DNA from: Luteibacter aegosomatissinici | GTDB taxonomy: Bacteria > Pseudomonadota > Gammaproteobacteria > Xanthomonadales > Rhodanobacteraceae | Length of the DNA: 64,000 nt | Direction of reading: 5' to 3' | NCBI RefSeq assembly: GCF_023078495.1 | Contig: NZ_CP095742.1 | Span: forward strand, 1,302,001 to 1,366,000 | Shown here: positions 18,949 to 29,941 of the stretch, piece after piece | Layout: the number at the start of each line of letters is the position of its first letter | How positions within the stretch are numbered: position 1 is the first letter of the stretch | Notes under the pieces: model-generated | Databases searched by the model: none | The model's input: the letters and a program-made list of their open reading frames with translations, nothing else | What the model was told of the DNA's origin: nothing | Translations under genes and position numbers: made by a program

Positions 18949-19206
18949 GCGGGGTGCCGGTTCAGGCCATGGGAAAGGCTAACCGGGAGTGGGGGTGGGA
19001 ACAAGAATTGACAGGCGGGAAAACGGCCGTGCGGTGCAGTGGCCGGGCCCGTGACGGCGGAAGCCGCGATGTCGTGTAGGGCATTGCCGCGGCAGCGGCC
19101 GCCGGTAGTAATCCCATCCGCGTATTCGGCTACAAATGGGTCGGGCTACGTTGTGACGCCCCGCTGGCTGGACGGCCGGTGTCCCCACCCGAGAAGGAAC
19201 TTCCCC

Positions 19207-19797
19207 ATGTCCAAGCGATATCTCGCCGCGCTCCTGCCCCTGTTGAGCGCTGCCGCGTTCGCACCCACCGCGAACGCCACGCCACCCCATGCACCGTTGC
19301 CGGGCTGCACAACCTCCATTGGCGCCCACCTGGCAACCGGGTGCTACATGCGCGGTACGTGGTACGGGGGTGGCGCGGGGGGCATCCCCTCGAAGGAGCC
19401 GCTGGTCGTCACCCGGCGCCAGGCCGCCACGGCCCGCGCCATCGTGCCGCTCGATGCGTCGACCGAAGGGTCCCGACTGACGTACGCGGTGAAATTCAAC
19501 GCACGCATGGAGCGGGGCCAGGGTTTGTTCGACAACAACCTGACGGTGAAGGTCTGGCTCGCGGATGACAAGAACCAGCATGCCATGGCGTTACGCGAGG
19601 TCCAGCTCTCGGTCGATCGCCATGGCATGGGCTATATCACCGTCGAGGCGCCGGGCAGGAAGACCGGCTACCAGCCGCACTACGTATACGTCAGCTTCGC
19701 TGCGCTCGGTAACGCCTACGCCGATCCCGCCATCGACAACGGGGCGGCGATCAGGATCAAGGATGTGGAGTTCAGCATCTATCCGACCCAGTCGTAA
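19207..19797 (+). CDS. Small secreted protein, two-cysteine/beta-sandwich family, paralog 4
   Basis: 196 residues; ATG preceded by GAGAAGGAAC. The signal peptide MSKRYLAALLPLLSAAAFAPTANA is followed by PLPGCTTSIGAHLATGCYMRGTWYGGG, beta-rich segments (LTYAVKFNARMERGQGLFDNNLTVKVWLAD) and a terminal strand AIRIKDVEFSIYP. Cysteine spacing and final strand match the three genes on the other side of dnaE, but it lacks their N-x-x-F motif and is the most diverged. Function unknown; the segment 18949-19206 upstream shows no other gene. Confidence 0.72.
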   Translation: MSKRYLAALLPLLSAAAFAPTANATPPHAPLPGCTTSIGAHLATGCYMRGTWYGGGAGGIPSKEPLVVTRRQAATARAIVPLDASTEGSRLTYAVKFNARMERGQGLFDNNLTVKVWLADDKNQHAMALREVQLSVDRHGMGYITVEAPGRKTGYQPHYVYVSFAALGNAYADPAIDNGAAIRIKDVEFSIYPTQS

Positions 19798-19808
19798 GCC
19801 GTCTGGCG

Positions 19809-20393
19809 TCAGCGCGTGTGCGCCTCAGGGTGGTCGATGAACCACAGGCCGGCGAACAGCTTGGCGTCAATGGAAAAGCCCTCCGCCGCGCGATCGAACA
19901 GCCACTTGCCGGCTTCGGCGCGCGGCACTTCATGCACGATGATGTTCTCGGTGTCGTCGCCGCCACCGGCCCCGACCTTCTCCAGGTCCCACGCCCGGGC
20001 GAACGCGATCATCTCGGTACTCATGCCCGATGACGACGGGCCTTCATGCACGAACTCGATGCGGCCACAGCGGTAGCCGGTTTCTTCTTCGAGTTCGCGC
20101 TCCGCCGCCAGCAAGACGTCCTCGTCCTCGGCACCTTCCAGGTCACCGACCAGGCCTGCGGGCATCTCGATGGTGTTGGCCAGGATCGATACGCGGTACT
20201 GCTCGACGAAGATCACCTTGTCGTCGGGCGTCACCGCCAGGATGATCACCGCACCACCCGGATTGTTCCGCGCTGCGTATTCCCACCGGCCGCGCTTCTT
20301 CAGGGTCAGCCACTTGCCCGTGTACAACGTCTCTTCAGGCAGGCTGGCGTCATCAGGGATGGGCGAGGCGTGGGGCAGCGGGCTGGTCTGCAT
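19809..20393 (-). CDS. NUDIX hydrolase, ADP-ribose pyrophosphatase-like
   Basis: 194 residues from the ATG at 20393, which has AAGGAG 6 bases upstream; a TTG 18 bases further out is less likely. The Nudix box region reads ETIEMPAGLVGDLEGAEDED-type sequence followed by AAERELEEETGYR; the catalytic RELEEETG is intact, but the upstream glycine spacing is slightly off because of extra acidic residues. EQYR, MPAG and SSSGMSTE-type context resemble ADP-ribose pyrophosphatases. It probably cleans up nucleoside diphosphate derivatives; the exact substrate is unknown. Cytoplasmic. Confidence 0.88.
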   Translation of the reverse strand: MQTSPLPHASPIPDDASLPEETLYTGKWLTLKKRGRWEYAARNNPGGAVIILAVTPDDKVIFVEQYRVSILANTIEMPAGLVGDLEGAEDEDVLLAAERELEEETGYRCGRIEFVHEGPSSSGMSTEMIAFARAWDLEKVGAGGGDDTENIIVHEVPRAEAGKWLFDRAAEGFSIDAKLFAGLWFIDHPEAHTR

Positions 20394-20474
20394 GGCGGGC
20401 TCCTTGGGCAATCCGGCAAGTATCGTCGAAAAACGATCTCGGCCGTGTGACGCCCGCGGCGCGCTCCTTCAGTC

Positions 20475-21374
20475 TTAAAGCAGGGCGCGCAGGCGGCTTC
20501 GGGTCATGGGGCCAAAGCGGATGCGCTCGCAGAGCTCATCCACGGCCGAGGCATCGCCCTGGCGGCGGCTTAGCGCATCGGCGGTTTCGGCCACCGCTAC
20601 GTCCAGCGCGATACGCGTGAGCCGGCGGTAAAGCAGCGCCAGTTCGCCATGTTCGCGCAGCCGGGCGGCGCACGCCGCCGCGCCCCGAATGCGCAGGTAG
20701 GGCACTTCATCGATACGTTCGAGCAACGCATCCAGGCTGCCGAAGTGTGCAAGCAGGGCGGCGGCCGTTTTGCCGCCGATGCCCGGTACGCCCGGGATGT
20801 TATCGACCGCATCGCCACACAGGGCCAGGTAATCGGCAACCTGGTGCGGGTGCACACCCAGCTTGTCGAACACACCAGCCGCGCCCCAACGAACATCCTT
20901 GGCGAAATCCCACTGCTGGTCGTGTTCGCCCAGCAACTGGCCAAAATCCTTGTCGGCCGACACGATCACGCCGCGGAACCCATGCACGCGCAGGCCCCAC
21001 AGGGCGCTGCCGATCAGGTCATCGGCTTCGTACTGGTGATCGTTGAGGACCGTGATGCCCAGCGCCGCGGATATCTCACGGCACAGTGCAAACTGGCGCA
21101 CGAGCTGGGGCGGCGGCAGCTCGCGGTTGGCCTTGTAAGCCGGGTAGATCGCGTTACGGAACGAGGTGGTCAGCGAGGCATCGAACGCGACGGCGATGTG
21201 CTCGGCGCGGCTGCGTTCGAGCAACTCACACAGGAAACGGGTGAAGCCGTGTACGGCGTTGACCGGCTCACCCTCGTGGTCATGGAATTCATCGGGCATG
21301 GAATGCCATGCCCGGAATACATACAGGCTGCCATCCACGAGGTGGACGGTATCGCTGCCGGTCACGGCTGCCAT
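20475..21374 (-). CDS. 5'-3' exonuclease / flap endonuclease-like protein (Xni/ExoIX-type)
   Basis: 299 residues. Landmarks of the Pol I 5'-nuclease fold: VHLVDGSLYVFRAWHS, VAFDASLTTSFRNAIYPAYKANRE, YEADDLIGSAL, VIVSADKDFGQLL, LCGDAVDNIPGVPGIGGKTAAALL (helix-hairpin-helix). The metal-binding acidic residues appear present. There is no polymerase domain, so this is a free-standing flap endonuclease homolog. The start is either the ATG at 21374 (used here) or a GTG at 21365 that would give a 4-base overlap with the upstream nitroreductase gene. Probably co-transcribed with that gene. Confidence 0.9.
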   Translation of the reverse strand: MAAVTGSDTVHLVDGSLYVFRAWHSMPDEFHDHEGEPVNAVHGFTRFLCELLERSRAEHIAVAFDASLTTSFRNAIYPAYKANRELPPPQLVRQFALCREISAALGITVLNDHQYEADDLIGSALWGLRVHGFRGVIVSADKDFGQLLGEHDQQWDFAKDVRWGAAGVFDKLGVHPHQVADYLALCGDAVDNIPGVPGIGGKTAAALLAHFGSLDALLERIDEVPYLRIRGAAACAARLREHGELALLYRRLTRIALDVAVAETADALSRRQGDASAVDELCERIRFGPMTRSRLRALL

Positions 21375-21934
21375 GCGCTCACGATATCGTCGTAGGCCGG
21401 GCGATCGCGTTCCGGCGCTTCCATGCCGGGCGTACCCACGTGGATGAAGCCAATGACGTGCTCGTTCTTTTTCATGCCGAGCAGCTTTGCCACATCGCGG
21501 TCGTAGGCGGCCCAACCCGTGAGCCACTGCGCCCCGTAGCCGAGGGCCTGCGCCCCCAGCAGCAGGTTGTAGGCGACGCAGCCCGCGGTAAGGTTCTGCT
21601 CGAGTTCGGGCACCTTGCTGTCGGCGTCGATCCGGGCGGAAACCACGAGCACCAGGGGCGCATGCTCGTAGCGGCGCTGTTCCTTCTCGCGCTTGGATTC
21701 GGAAAGATCGGGATTGGCGGCGATCGCCATGTTCGCCAGCGTGTTACCGAAGCTGCGCTTGGCATCGCCGCGCAGGATGCGGATACGGAATGGCTCGAGC
21801 TTGCCGTGATCAGGGACGCGGATCGCGGCCTCGATCAGGCGGTGCAGGGTGGCGTCGTCGGGAGCGGGTTCGCCGAGCTGGCGCGAGGGCACGGAACGGC
21901 GGGCGTTAAGACTATCCAGGTTGGGCTGGTTCAT
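21362..21934 (-). CDS. Nitroreductase family protein, YdjA-like
   Basis: 190 residues. The pattern ARRSVPSRQLGEPAPDD..L.RLIEAAIRVPDHGKLEPFRIRIL and AGCVAYNLLLGAQALGYGAQWLTG matches the YdjA subgroup of FMN-dependent nitroreductases. Arginines near the N-terminus and the PDHGKLEPFR loop contact FMN in this family. The physiological substrate is unknown. It overlaps the start of the exonuclease gene, so the two are likely one transcript. Confidence 0.9.
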   Translation of the reverse strand: MNQPNLDSLNARRSVPSRQLGEPAPDDATLHRLIEAAIRVPDHGKLEPFRIRILRGDAKRSFGNTLANMAIAANPDLSESKREKEQRRYEHAPLVLVVSARIDADSKVPELEQNLTAGCVAYNLLLGAQALGYGAQWLTGWAAYDRDVAKLLGMKKNEHVIGFIHVGTPGMEAPERDRPAYDDIVSAWQP

Positions 21935-21983
21935 CCGCCCATTTTACCACCCGCTCCTGCACCCATGTATCCAGAAGACCGGG

Positions 21984-22535
21984 TTAGCGGTCGCGAGGGG
22001 GCGGGGGCGGCGGCAGGGCGTCGTTCGGGCCCAGGTGATCCAGCGCCTGGCGGCGCTGTTCCGGGGTCTGGTTGCGCCACTGTTCCACCAGGGCGCGACG
22101 CTGGTCGGGCGGCAGGGTACGGAAACGCTCGAAGGCCTCATGCAGCTTCTGCCGCTGGTCGGGCGAAAGATCGTTGAACTTCTGCTGGTTGCGGCGCGCC
22201 TGCGCGCGTTCTTCCGGCGTCATCTGCTGCCAGTGCGCGATGCGGTCGCGGATTTCCGCGCGCCGCTCGGGCGGCAACCCGCGCCAGCGCTGGGCCTTAT
22301 CCAGCATGCGTGATTGCCGCTGGGGCGGGAACGTATCCCAGTCCTTCGCCAGTGGCGAGAGAATGTCCTTTTCGTCCGCAGACAGCTGGCTCCACGGGCG
22401 CGGTGGCGGCAACGGATGGTGGTCATCCGGCCCTTGCCAGTCGTTTGATGGCGGCGGAGGGGCGGCCTGCGCGCTGGCGGCCAACGGCGTGCCGAGCATG
22501 AGCAGCATGGCAAGGGGAAGAGCGAGGCGGCGCAT
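21984..22535 (-). CDS. DUF3106 family secreted protein
   Basis: 183 residues from the ATG at 22535; a GTG at 22544 would overlap the upstream stop by 4 bases. The signal peptide MRRLALPLAMLLMLGTPLAASAQA is followed by a Pro-rich stretch, then helical repeats typical of DUF3106: WDTFPPQRQSRMLDKAQRWRGLPPERRAEIRDRI and LSPDQRQKLHEAFERFRTLPPDQRRALVEQWRNQTPEQRRQALD. It is the third gene of a sigma factor operon. Its role is not known; a periplasmic location suggests an envelope-stress link, which is inference. Confidence 0.88.
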   Translation of the reverse strand: MRRLALPLAMLLMLGTPLAASAQAAPPPPSNDWQGPDDHHPLPPPRPWSQLSADEKDILSPLAKDWDTFPPQRQSRMLDKAQRWRGLPPERRAEIRDRIAHWQQMTPEERAQARRNQQKFNDLSPDQRQKLHEAFERFRTLPPDQRRALVEQWRNQTPEQRRQALDHLGPNDALPPPPPPRDR

Positions 22536-22540
22536 GGTGC

Positions 22541-22927
22541 TCACTTGTTGTTCCGGGCCTGGCTACCGGTGTCGTTATACGCAAGCCAGCTGTAGAACTG
22601 CAGGTCCTGGTAAAGCGCCGGGTCGGTGTTATCGGCGTCCGGTGGCAGATCGGTCGGGTCGGTGGCGTCCATGGCCTGAAGGGCGGCGGGCGGAGCCGAC
22701 GACGAGCCACCAAGCGGCTGCCACACCATGAGGGTGGCAAGGGCGACAACGGCGAACGCGCTGGCGGGGATCAGGATACGGCGGGCAGTGGTGTGCTGGG
22801 CAGGGCTGGACAGCGCCGTGCGCCGTGCAGCGCGCAGCCGCCCGGCCATGGCCGGGTCCACGTCACGGCTGGCGCGCAGGTAAAGATCCCTGGCCCGGCG
22901 TTCAAGTTCACGATCGTGCTGGCTCAT
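22541..22927 (-). CDS. Membrane protein downstream of sigma factor, DUF3379-like (candidate anti-sigma factor)
   Basis: 128 residues. I chose the second ATG (22927, MSQHD) because the GGAGG site is 7 bases upstream of it but only 1 base from the first ATG. Cytoplasmic residues 1-~48 (DRELERRARDLYLRASRDVDPAMAGRLRAARR) precede one membrane segment (ILIPASAFAVVALATLMVW) and a periplasmic tail. It overlaps the sigma factor stop by 4 bases. Topology and position suggest an anti-sigma factor, but no zinc-binding HxxxCxxC motif is present. Confidence 0.8.
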   Translation of the reverse strand: MSQHDRELERRARDLYLRASRDVDPAMAGRLRAARRTALSSPAQHTTARRILIPASAFAVVALATLMVWQPLGGSSSAPPAALQAMDATDPTDLPPDADNTDPALYQDLQFYSWLAYNDTGSQARNNK

Positions 22928-23547
22928 CGCCATGCCTCCAGTTGCTCGCGCAGCGCATGCATCGCGCGCGAAAGATGTGTCTTTACACTACCGTCCGAGC
23001 AGCCCATGGCCTGGGCGGTTTCGGCGACATCCAGGCCTTCCATGATGCGCAAGGTAAACGCCTCGCGCTGGCGTCGCGGTAATTTGCGAACCGCTTCGAC
23101 GATATCGCCGTAGGCTTGCGAATCCTGCAGCCTTACCGACGGGTCGGGCGCGTCATCGGCCGGTTCCCAGGCGGGAAGCTCCGCTCCATCGTCGTCGACG
23201 CCGCCACCGATCCAGCCCACGACGATCGAGCGAACCTTGCGGCGGCGCTGCAAATCGACAATGCGCCGGCGGAGGATGCCCCAGAACAGCGGTGTCCATT
23301 CCTGCGCGGGCTTTTCGCCGTAATGCCTTACCAGTCGTAGCATCGCGTCCTGAACCGCATCCAGCGCGTCATCGCGGTTACCAAGATGGATCTCGGCCAT
23401 GCGCCACGCCCGGCGCTCGATCGCGGCCAGGAACGCATCCATGCTGGCCGGGATATCGCGCAGGTCCTCGAGGGGGGCACTGTCGAGCGCGAGCGAGCCG
23501 TTCACGGCTTTCTCCGCGTCGTCGGTCTTGCCATCCTCGTGCTCCAT
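22924..23547 (-). CDS. RNA polymerase sigma-70 family factor (ECF-like)
   Basis: 207 residues from the ATG at 23547. Region 2 is visible as AEIHLGNRDDALDAVQDAMLRLVRHYGE...FWGILRRRIVDLQRRRKVRS. Region 4 is visible as LPRRQREAFTLRIMEGLDVAETAQAMGCSDGSVKTHLSRAMHALREQL. A ~40-residue linker containing an acidic GGGVDDDGAELPAWEPADD stretch joins them; regions 1 and 3 are absent, as in ECF factors. It leads a three-gene operon with a membrane protein and a DUF3106 protein, a set I recall from other Xanthomonadales. The target regulon is unknown. Confidence 0.92.
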   Translation of the reverse strand: MEHEDGKTDDAEKAVNGSLALDSAPLEDLRDIPASMDAFLAAIERRAWRMAEIHLGNRDDALDAVQDAMLRLVRHYGEKPAQEWTPLFWGILRRRIVDLQRRRKVRSIVVGWIGGGVDDDGAELPAWEPADDAPDPSVRLQDSQAYGDIVEAVRKLPRRQREAFTLRIMEGLDVAETAQAMGCSDGSVKTHLSRAMHALREQLEAWR

Positions 23548-23643
23548 ACGGCCTGGTTTCACCCTGCTAAACGCGGTCGGCGACCGCTGGTTGACGTGCC
23601 ATGGCTGGGTATCTTCCAACGTAGGCATTTACCGCGGGTGAAG

Positions 23644-24084
23644 TCAGCCACGGCGGCGGCCCAGCGGCCAGGCCACCAGGGCGGCGAGGATCGCACCGGC
23701 CACGTACAGGCCAAGGTCGGCCGGCCCCTGGGCCAGGCGGGCGAGGGACACCAGCATGGCCGGCCCCGCATCGGATATGGCCCGCGCGAAGCCCACCCCC
23801 ATCATGCCGGCGATGGTTGCGGCAGCCACGAGGCAGCCGACGTATGCGGAGGCGAGGAGCGTGGCGCCGGCGGCCAGGATGGCGCCCGGGACGCCTTCGA
23901 ACCGGAGCCAGCGGCGTACGACATAGCCCAGGGCCCATCCCACGGGCAAGGCCAGCGCGGGCAGGGCGCGGCCAAACATCATGGAGGGGACCATCCACGT
24001 CGCACCGGCGGCAAAGCCGAACAGGACGGCGCCGAGCAGGCCAGAGACGACATTGATGAGGCGGCGGATGGGGCTAGCCACCAT
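23644..24084 (-). CDS. Hypothetical inner-membrane protein with four predicted membrane segments
   Basis: 146 residues from the ATG at 24084; an ATG at 24135 would add 17 unlikely residues. Hydrophobic segments lie at about residues 9-30 (LINVVSGLLGAVLFGFAAGATW), 38-57, 66-95 and 120-142, and the protein ends GRRRG. Ala/Gly-rich. I recognise no family. It is followed by the sigma factor operon on the same strand after ~100 bases and is divergent from sufT. Confidence 0.6.
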   Translation of the reverse strand: MVASPIRRLINVVSGLLGAVLFGFAAGATWMVPSMMFGRALPALALPVGWALGYVVRRWLRFEGVPGAILAAGATLLASAYVGCLVAAATIAGMMGVGFARAISDAGPAMLVSLARLAQGPADLGLYVAGAILAALVAWPLGRRRG

Positions 24085-24274
24085 GGCAGGGAATCGGAAG
24101 GCGCATGGGAACCGGGGCAGGGGAAACGCCCGCATGATAGCGGGCCGGGGCCTTACGCGCTCTTGAGGGCGGCACCTGCCGCCCAAACCTTGCAGGGTGG
24201 ATGCTGACCGCCGGGCCCCGGCGGGCGCATAATTGACGACTTTGCGGCCCCGGGGCCGCCCCCACAGGACACCC

Positions 24275-24832
24275 ATGAGCGGTTTCAGCCTCAGCAGCGA
24301 GCCCTTCACCCTCGAACGTGACTGCCAGGCGGTCATGGTGCCGCAAGGTGAGACGGTGACGCTCCCGGCCGGCCAGATCGGCTACATCACCCAGGCCCTT
24401 GGCGGCAGCTTCACCGTGTACGTGGAGGGCAATCTGTTCCGTATCGCCGGCAACGATGCCGATGCGCTCGGTAAGGAGCCGCCGCGCGCCATCGAGCTGC
24501 CAGCGGATGCCTCCGACGAAGACGTCGAAAAACTGGTGTGGCAGCAATTGCGCACGTGTTTCGATCCGGAGATCCCCATCAATGTGGTGGAGCTCGGGCT
24601 GGTGTATGACGTCAGCCTGGAAACCAGTGACGAAGGCAGCCGCAAGGCGTACGTGAAGATGACGCTGACCGCGCCCGGGTGCGGCATGGGCGACATCCTC
24701 GTGGATGACGTGCGCACCAAGCTTGAACTGATCCCGACGGTGATGGAAGCCGACGTCGACCTGGTGTTCGATCCGCCCTGGAACCAGTCGATGATGTCGG
24801 ACGCCGCGAAGCTCGAAACCGGGATGCTCTGA
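24275..24832 (+). CDS. sufT: SufT, DUF59/MIP18-type Fe-S cluster maturation protein
   Basis: 185 residues. An N-terminal DUF59-associated region (QAVMVPQGETVTLPAGQIGYITQALGGSFTVYV) precedes the MIP18/DUF59 domain: LRTCFDPEIPINVVELGLVYDVSL, then TLTAPGCGMGDILVDDVRTKL with the conserved cysteine. This two-part layout is that of SufT, an accessory factor for assembling or delivering Fe-S clusters. No suf operon is in the window. A 16-base palindrome GCGGCCCCGGGGCCGC (24244-24259) lies in the leader. Confidence 0.92.
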   Translation: MSGFSLSSEPFTLERDCQAVMVPQGETVTLPAGQIGYITQALGGSFTVYVEGNLFRIAGNDADALGKEPPRAIELPADASDEDVEKLVWQQLRTCFDPEIPINVVELGLVYDVSLETSDEGSRKAYVKMTLTAPGCGMGDILVDDVRTKLELIPTVMEADVDLVFDPPWNQSMMSDAAKLETGML

Positions 24833-24839
24833 GCCCCGC

Positions 24840-25280
24840 TCAGAGCTCGAGAAGTTCCACGCTGCATGCCGCGTTGTACGCGGCCATCGCGGCGATGGTC
24901 GCCGGTGAAGCATGCAAAACCGGCAAGTGCCCTGGGGCCAGTTTCACTTCAAGGCAGACGTGCGCGTCCAGTTCCATCATCCGGACAAGCTGCACGATCG
25001 TGTCCCGCTCCGGCGCCAGGCGCAGCAGTAACTCGCTGATCGCCGTATCCACGGAGTAGGTGCGCTGCGGCGGCAGGGTGACGCTCCAGCCGTAGGCCCG
25101 CCGGGCCACGTCGGTGCCTTCCTCGGCATCGCCTTTTTGCCAGCATTGGCCGCCTTCGATCTGGAATTCACGTACGAGATGGTCGAGCACGTGCCGTTCC
25201 GAGGTAAGACGGAACGAGGCGCTCACCACCGGCGTGCGCAAGGCGAGGTCGGCGTCGATATCGAGCATGGTGCTGGCCAT
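24840..25280 (-). CDS. DUF4279-like protein of unknown function
   Basis: 146 residues from the ATG at 25280, preceded by AAGGGGA. It begins with an alpha/beta segment TPVVSASFRLTSERHVLDHL, continues with a conserved-looking Trp (YGWSVTLPPQRTYSVDTAISELLLRLAPERDTIVQLVRMMELDAHVCLEVKL) and ends with a helix. The fold order resembles DUF4279, but I cannot confirm it. Convergent with sufT; only 7 bases separate the stops. Confidence 0.65.
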   Translation of the reverse strand: MASTMLDIDADLALRTPVVSASFRLTSERHVLDHLVREFQIEGGQCWQKGDAEEGTDVARRAYGWSVTLPPQRTYSVDTAISELLLRLAPERDTIVQLVRMMELDAHVCLEVKLAPGHLPVLHASPATIAAMAAYNAACSVELLEL

Positions 25281-25351
25281 CGTGGTTCCCCTTATAACGG
25301 CAGCGCCGGTGCGCCCCTTCCGTTTCGTGCATAGCATCGCGTTTTTTCACG

Positions 25352-27373
<2,022 letters not shown>

Positions 27374-27402
27374 GCCCCACAGCAAACGTGTCACTCCCGG
27401 GA

Positions 27403-27434
27403 AAAGGGCCAGACTTTGTCCTGGCCCTTTTCTT
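27403..27434 (+). terminator. Rho-independent terminator of the M4 protease gene
   Basis: Stem AAAGGGCCAG / CTGGCCCTTT, 8-base loop, followed by a T-rich tail (TCTTTT). It starts 29 bases after the stop codon. Confidence 0.93.
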
Positions 27435-27453
27435 TTGGGCTCGCCTTCGGCTT

Positions 27454-27560
27454 CGCGCTAGTGAATCGGTTCATTCGCTTTCGCGAATGCATGTTTCTAG
27501 CGGCTTGCGCCGCCTCGCTCTTGAGGTTTTGAGGCCGAGAGCCGTCGGTGCCCACCCTCG
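27454..27560. repeat. Long inverted repeat arm A (107 bases)
   Basis: The reverse complement of 29691-29797 matches at 96 of 107 positions by hand alignment with no gaps. It starts CGCGCTAGTGAATCGG and ends GTGCCCACCCTCG. Together with the nested pair C/D it forms an interrupted palindrome around the IS110 element. The rest of the gene-free stretch 27374-27850 holds only repeat C and unassigned sequence. Confidence 0.85.
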
Positions 27561-27746
27561 CTGCTCAGACAAGTCTCCAGCGTTCGACAAGGATGCCGCT
27601 ACGCGGCCATGTACTTAATTGGCCTACGGCCGCGAACCGGCCGCCGTGAGGGGCTTTTCGACGAGACGTCCTGTCTTGTCAAAGAGGAACGGCCATCCAT
27701 GGCCGTCCCCCTGCGGGCTATTCCCTCCCGTCGGCCTCGCCTCCGA

Positions 27747-27778
27747 AACTCGCCTCGAGGGTGGGCCCCGACGGCTCT
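27747..27778. repeat. Nested inverted repeat arm C (32 bases)
   Basis: The reverse complement of 29529-29560 with one mismatch. It shares the core ACCCTCG / CGAGGGT and GAGCCGTCGG with the ends of arms A and B, so all four belong to one repeat family. Confidence 0.8.
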
Positions 27779-27850
27779 CTTCACCCATGAGGTGGCGTGA
27801 TGGGCGAGCTCGTATCTCGTGACGCCATGCCGTTGTAGGAGCAACTGTCT

Positions 27851-28896
<1,046 letters not shown>

Positions 28897-28974
28897 CGTG
28901 CTCCTGGCACCGGCCATCATCGGCTTGCCGCACTCCGCTCTCACCCATCAGCCTACGCCGCGGCAAAGACACAA

Positions 28975-29071
28975 GGCCACCCTGTGGCCGACAGCTTTCG
29001 AGATACCGCCGCAGGGCCTGCGCGCTCGGCGAAAAGATGTCGCCCACTGGGTGGGCTCCTACATGGGGTAC
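28975..29071. repeat. Degenerate REPIN (copy 5)
   Basis: The right arm GTCGCCCACTGGGTGGGCTCCTAC is close to the consensus; the left arm keeps CCACCCTGTGG but has lost the GTAGGAG end. It lies beside the IS110 element. The gene-free stretch 28772-29156 holds this, the IS110 upstream region and a single REP. Confidence 0.65.
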
Positions 29072-29103
29072 CGCGATTTGCGGAACGGATGCGCCCTGCT
29101 CGT

Positions 29104-29126
29104 GCAGGCGCGTGCTTGCACGCGAT
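29104..29126. repeat. Single REP-like palindrome
   Basis: GCAGGCGCGTGC-TTGCACGCGAT follows the same plan as the copy at 50424-50446 (GCAGGAGCGCGC-TTGCGCGCGAT), with compensating changes that keep the hairpin. Confidence 0.5.
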
Positions 29127-29156
29127 CAACCGACGCGGCGATGACGCCGCAACCCA

Positions 29157-29288
29157 TCAACGCGCGACGGCCACCACGTTCGCCGGCAGCTGCGACGGGC
29201 TGGCCGTGACAAACGACCCCATCGCCAACACGCAGGTCAGCACGGCAGCAACGAAGAAGGACTTGAGCAGGAAGGTTTCAGCTTTCAT
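29157..29288 (-). CDS. Putative small exported or membrane peptide (43 residues)
   Basis: The ATG at 29288 has GGAG 7 bases upstream, an excellent site. The product begins MKAETFLLKSFFVAAVLTCV and ends QLPANVVAVAR. Lys residues, a ~20-residue hydrophobic core and TAS-P form a signal-peptide or single-membrane-segment pattern, leaving a very short polar tail. I recognise no family. It is the only coding candidate between the IS110 element and the S8 protease. Confidence 0.5.
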   Translation of the reverse strand: MKAETFLLKSFFVAAVLTCVLAMGSFVTASPSQLPANVVAVAR

Positions 29289-29528
29289 GGCAATGCTCCG
29301 TGAGGTGGATAAGGTGGGGCCAGGCCCCGTTACCCGAGACGTTGCATCCGCCGTGCCAACCCAAACCACAACCCACAAACGGCGCCACGACGCCGTTTCC
29401 GCCGATCCACGCCACACAACCACGCCTGTCCGCGGACGAAGCCGCTGTCCGCTCATACCTGTCCGAACGCACCAATCTGCCCGCAGACAACGCCGCGGCT
29501 CTCCCACCACTCAACCTCATGAGTCAAA

Positions 29529-29560
29529 AGAGCCGTCGGTGCCCACCCTCGAGGCGAGTT
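29529..29560. repeat. Nested inverted repeat arm D (32 bases)
   Basis: The reverse complement of arm C (27747-27778), 31 of 32 identical. It lies in the gene-free stretch 29289-29941. Confidence 0.8.
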
Positions 29561-29631
29561 CCGCACAAGAGAGCGGCCGTAGGCCAGCCTTACATCGGGC
29601 TGGCCCATGGCTCGCTAACGGGGCGGCGGTT

Positions 29632-29657
29632 GTAGGAGCGCACCTTGTGCGCGAATC
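29632..29657. repeat. Single REP-like palindrome
   Basis: GTAGGAGCGCACCTTGTGCGCGAAT carries the GTAGGAGCGC head and a short hairpin GCGCAC / GTGCGC. Confidence 0.5.
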
Positions 29658-29690
29658 AAAGGCGCGGCGGCGCAGCCGCAGCATCCGACG

Positions 29691-29797
29691 CGAGGGTGGG
29701 CACCGACGGCTCTTCGCCTCAAGCCCACAAGAGCGAGGCGGCGCAAGCCGCTGGTCACATGCATTCGCGAAAGCGAATGAACCGCTTCGCTAACGCG
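29691..29797. repeat. Long inverted repeat arm B (107 bases)
   Basis: The inverted partner of arm A (27454-27560), ~90% identical over 107 bases without gaps. It lies upstream of the S8 protease gene. The remaining bases of 29289-29941 show no gene. Confidence 0.85.
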
Positions 29798-29941
29798 AGG
29801 CAGGGCATGAAAGCACGGCGCCGATCGCGAGATGCGCAGCACACGAACGGTGCAAGCCTACACATGGAAACGGGCGCCATCATCTACGCCGGGCCAAGGC
29901 CGATGCCTACCGTGGTACCTCCGCCCCACGGAGCCCACCCC

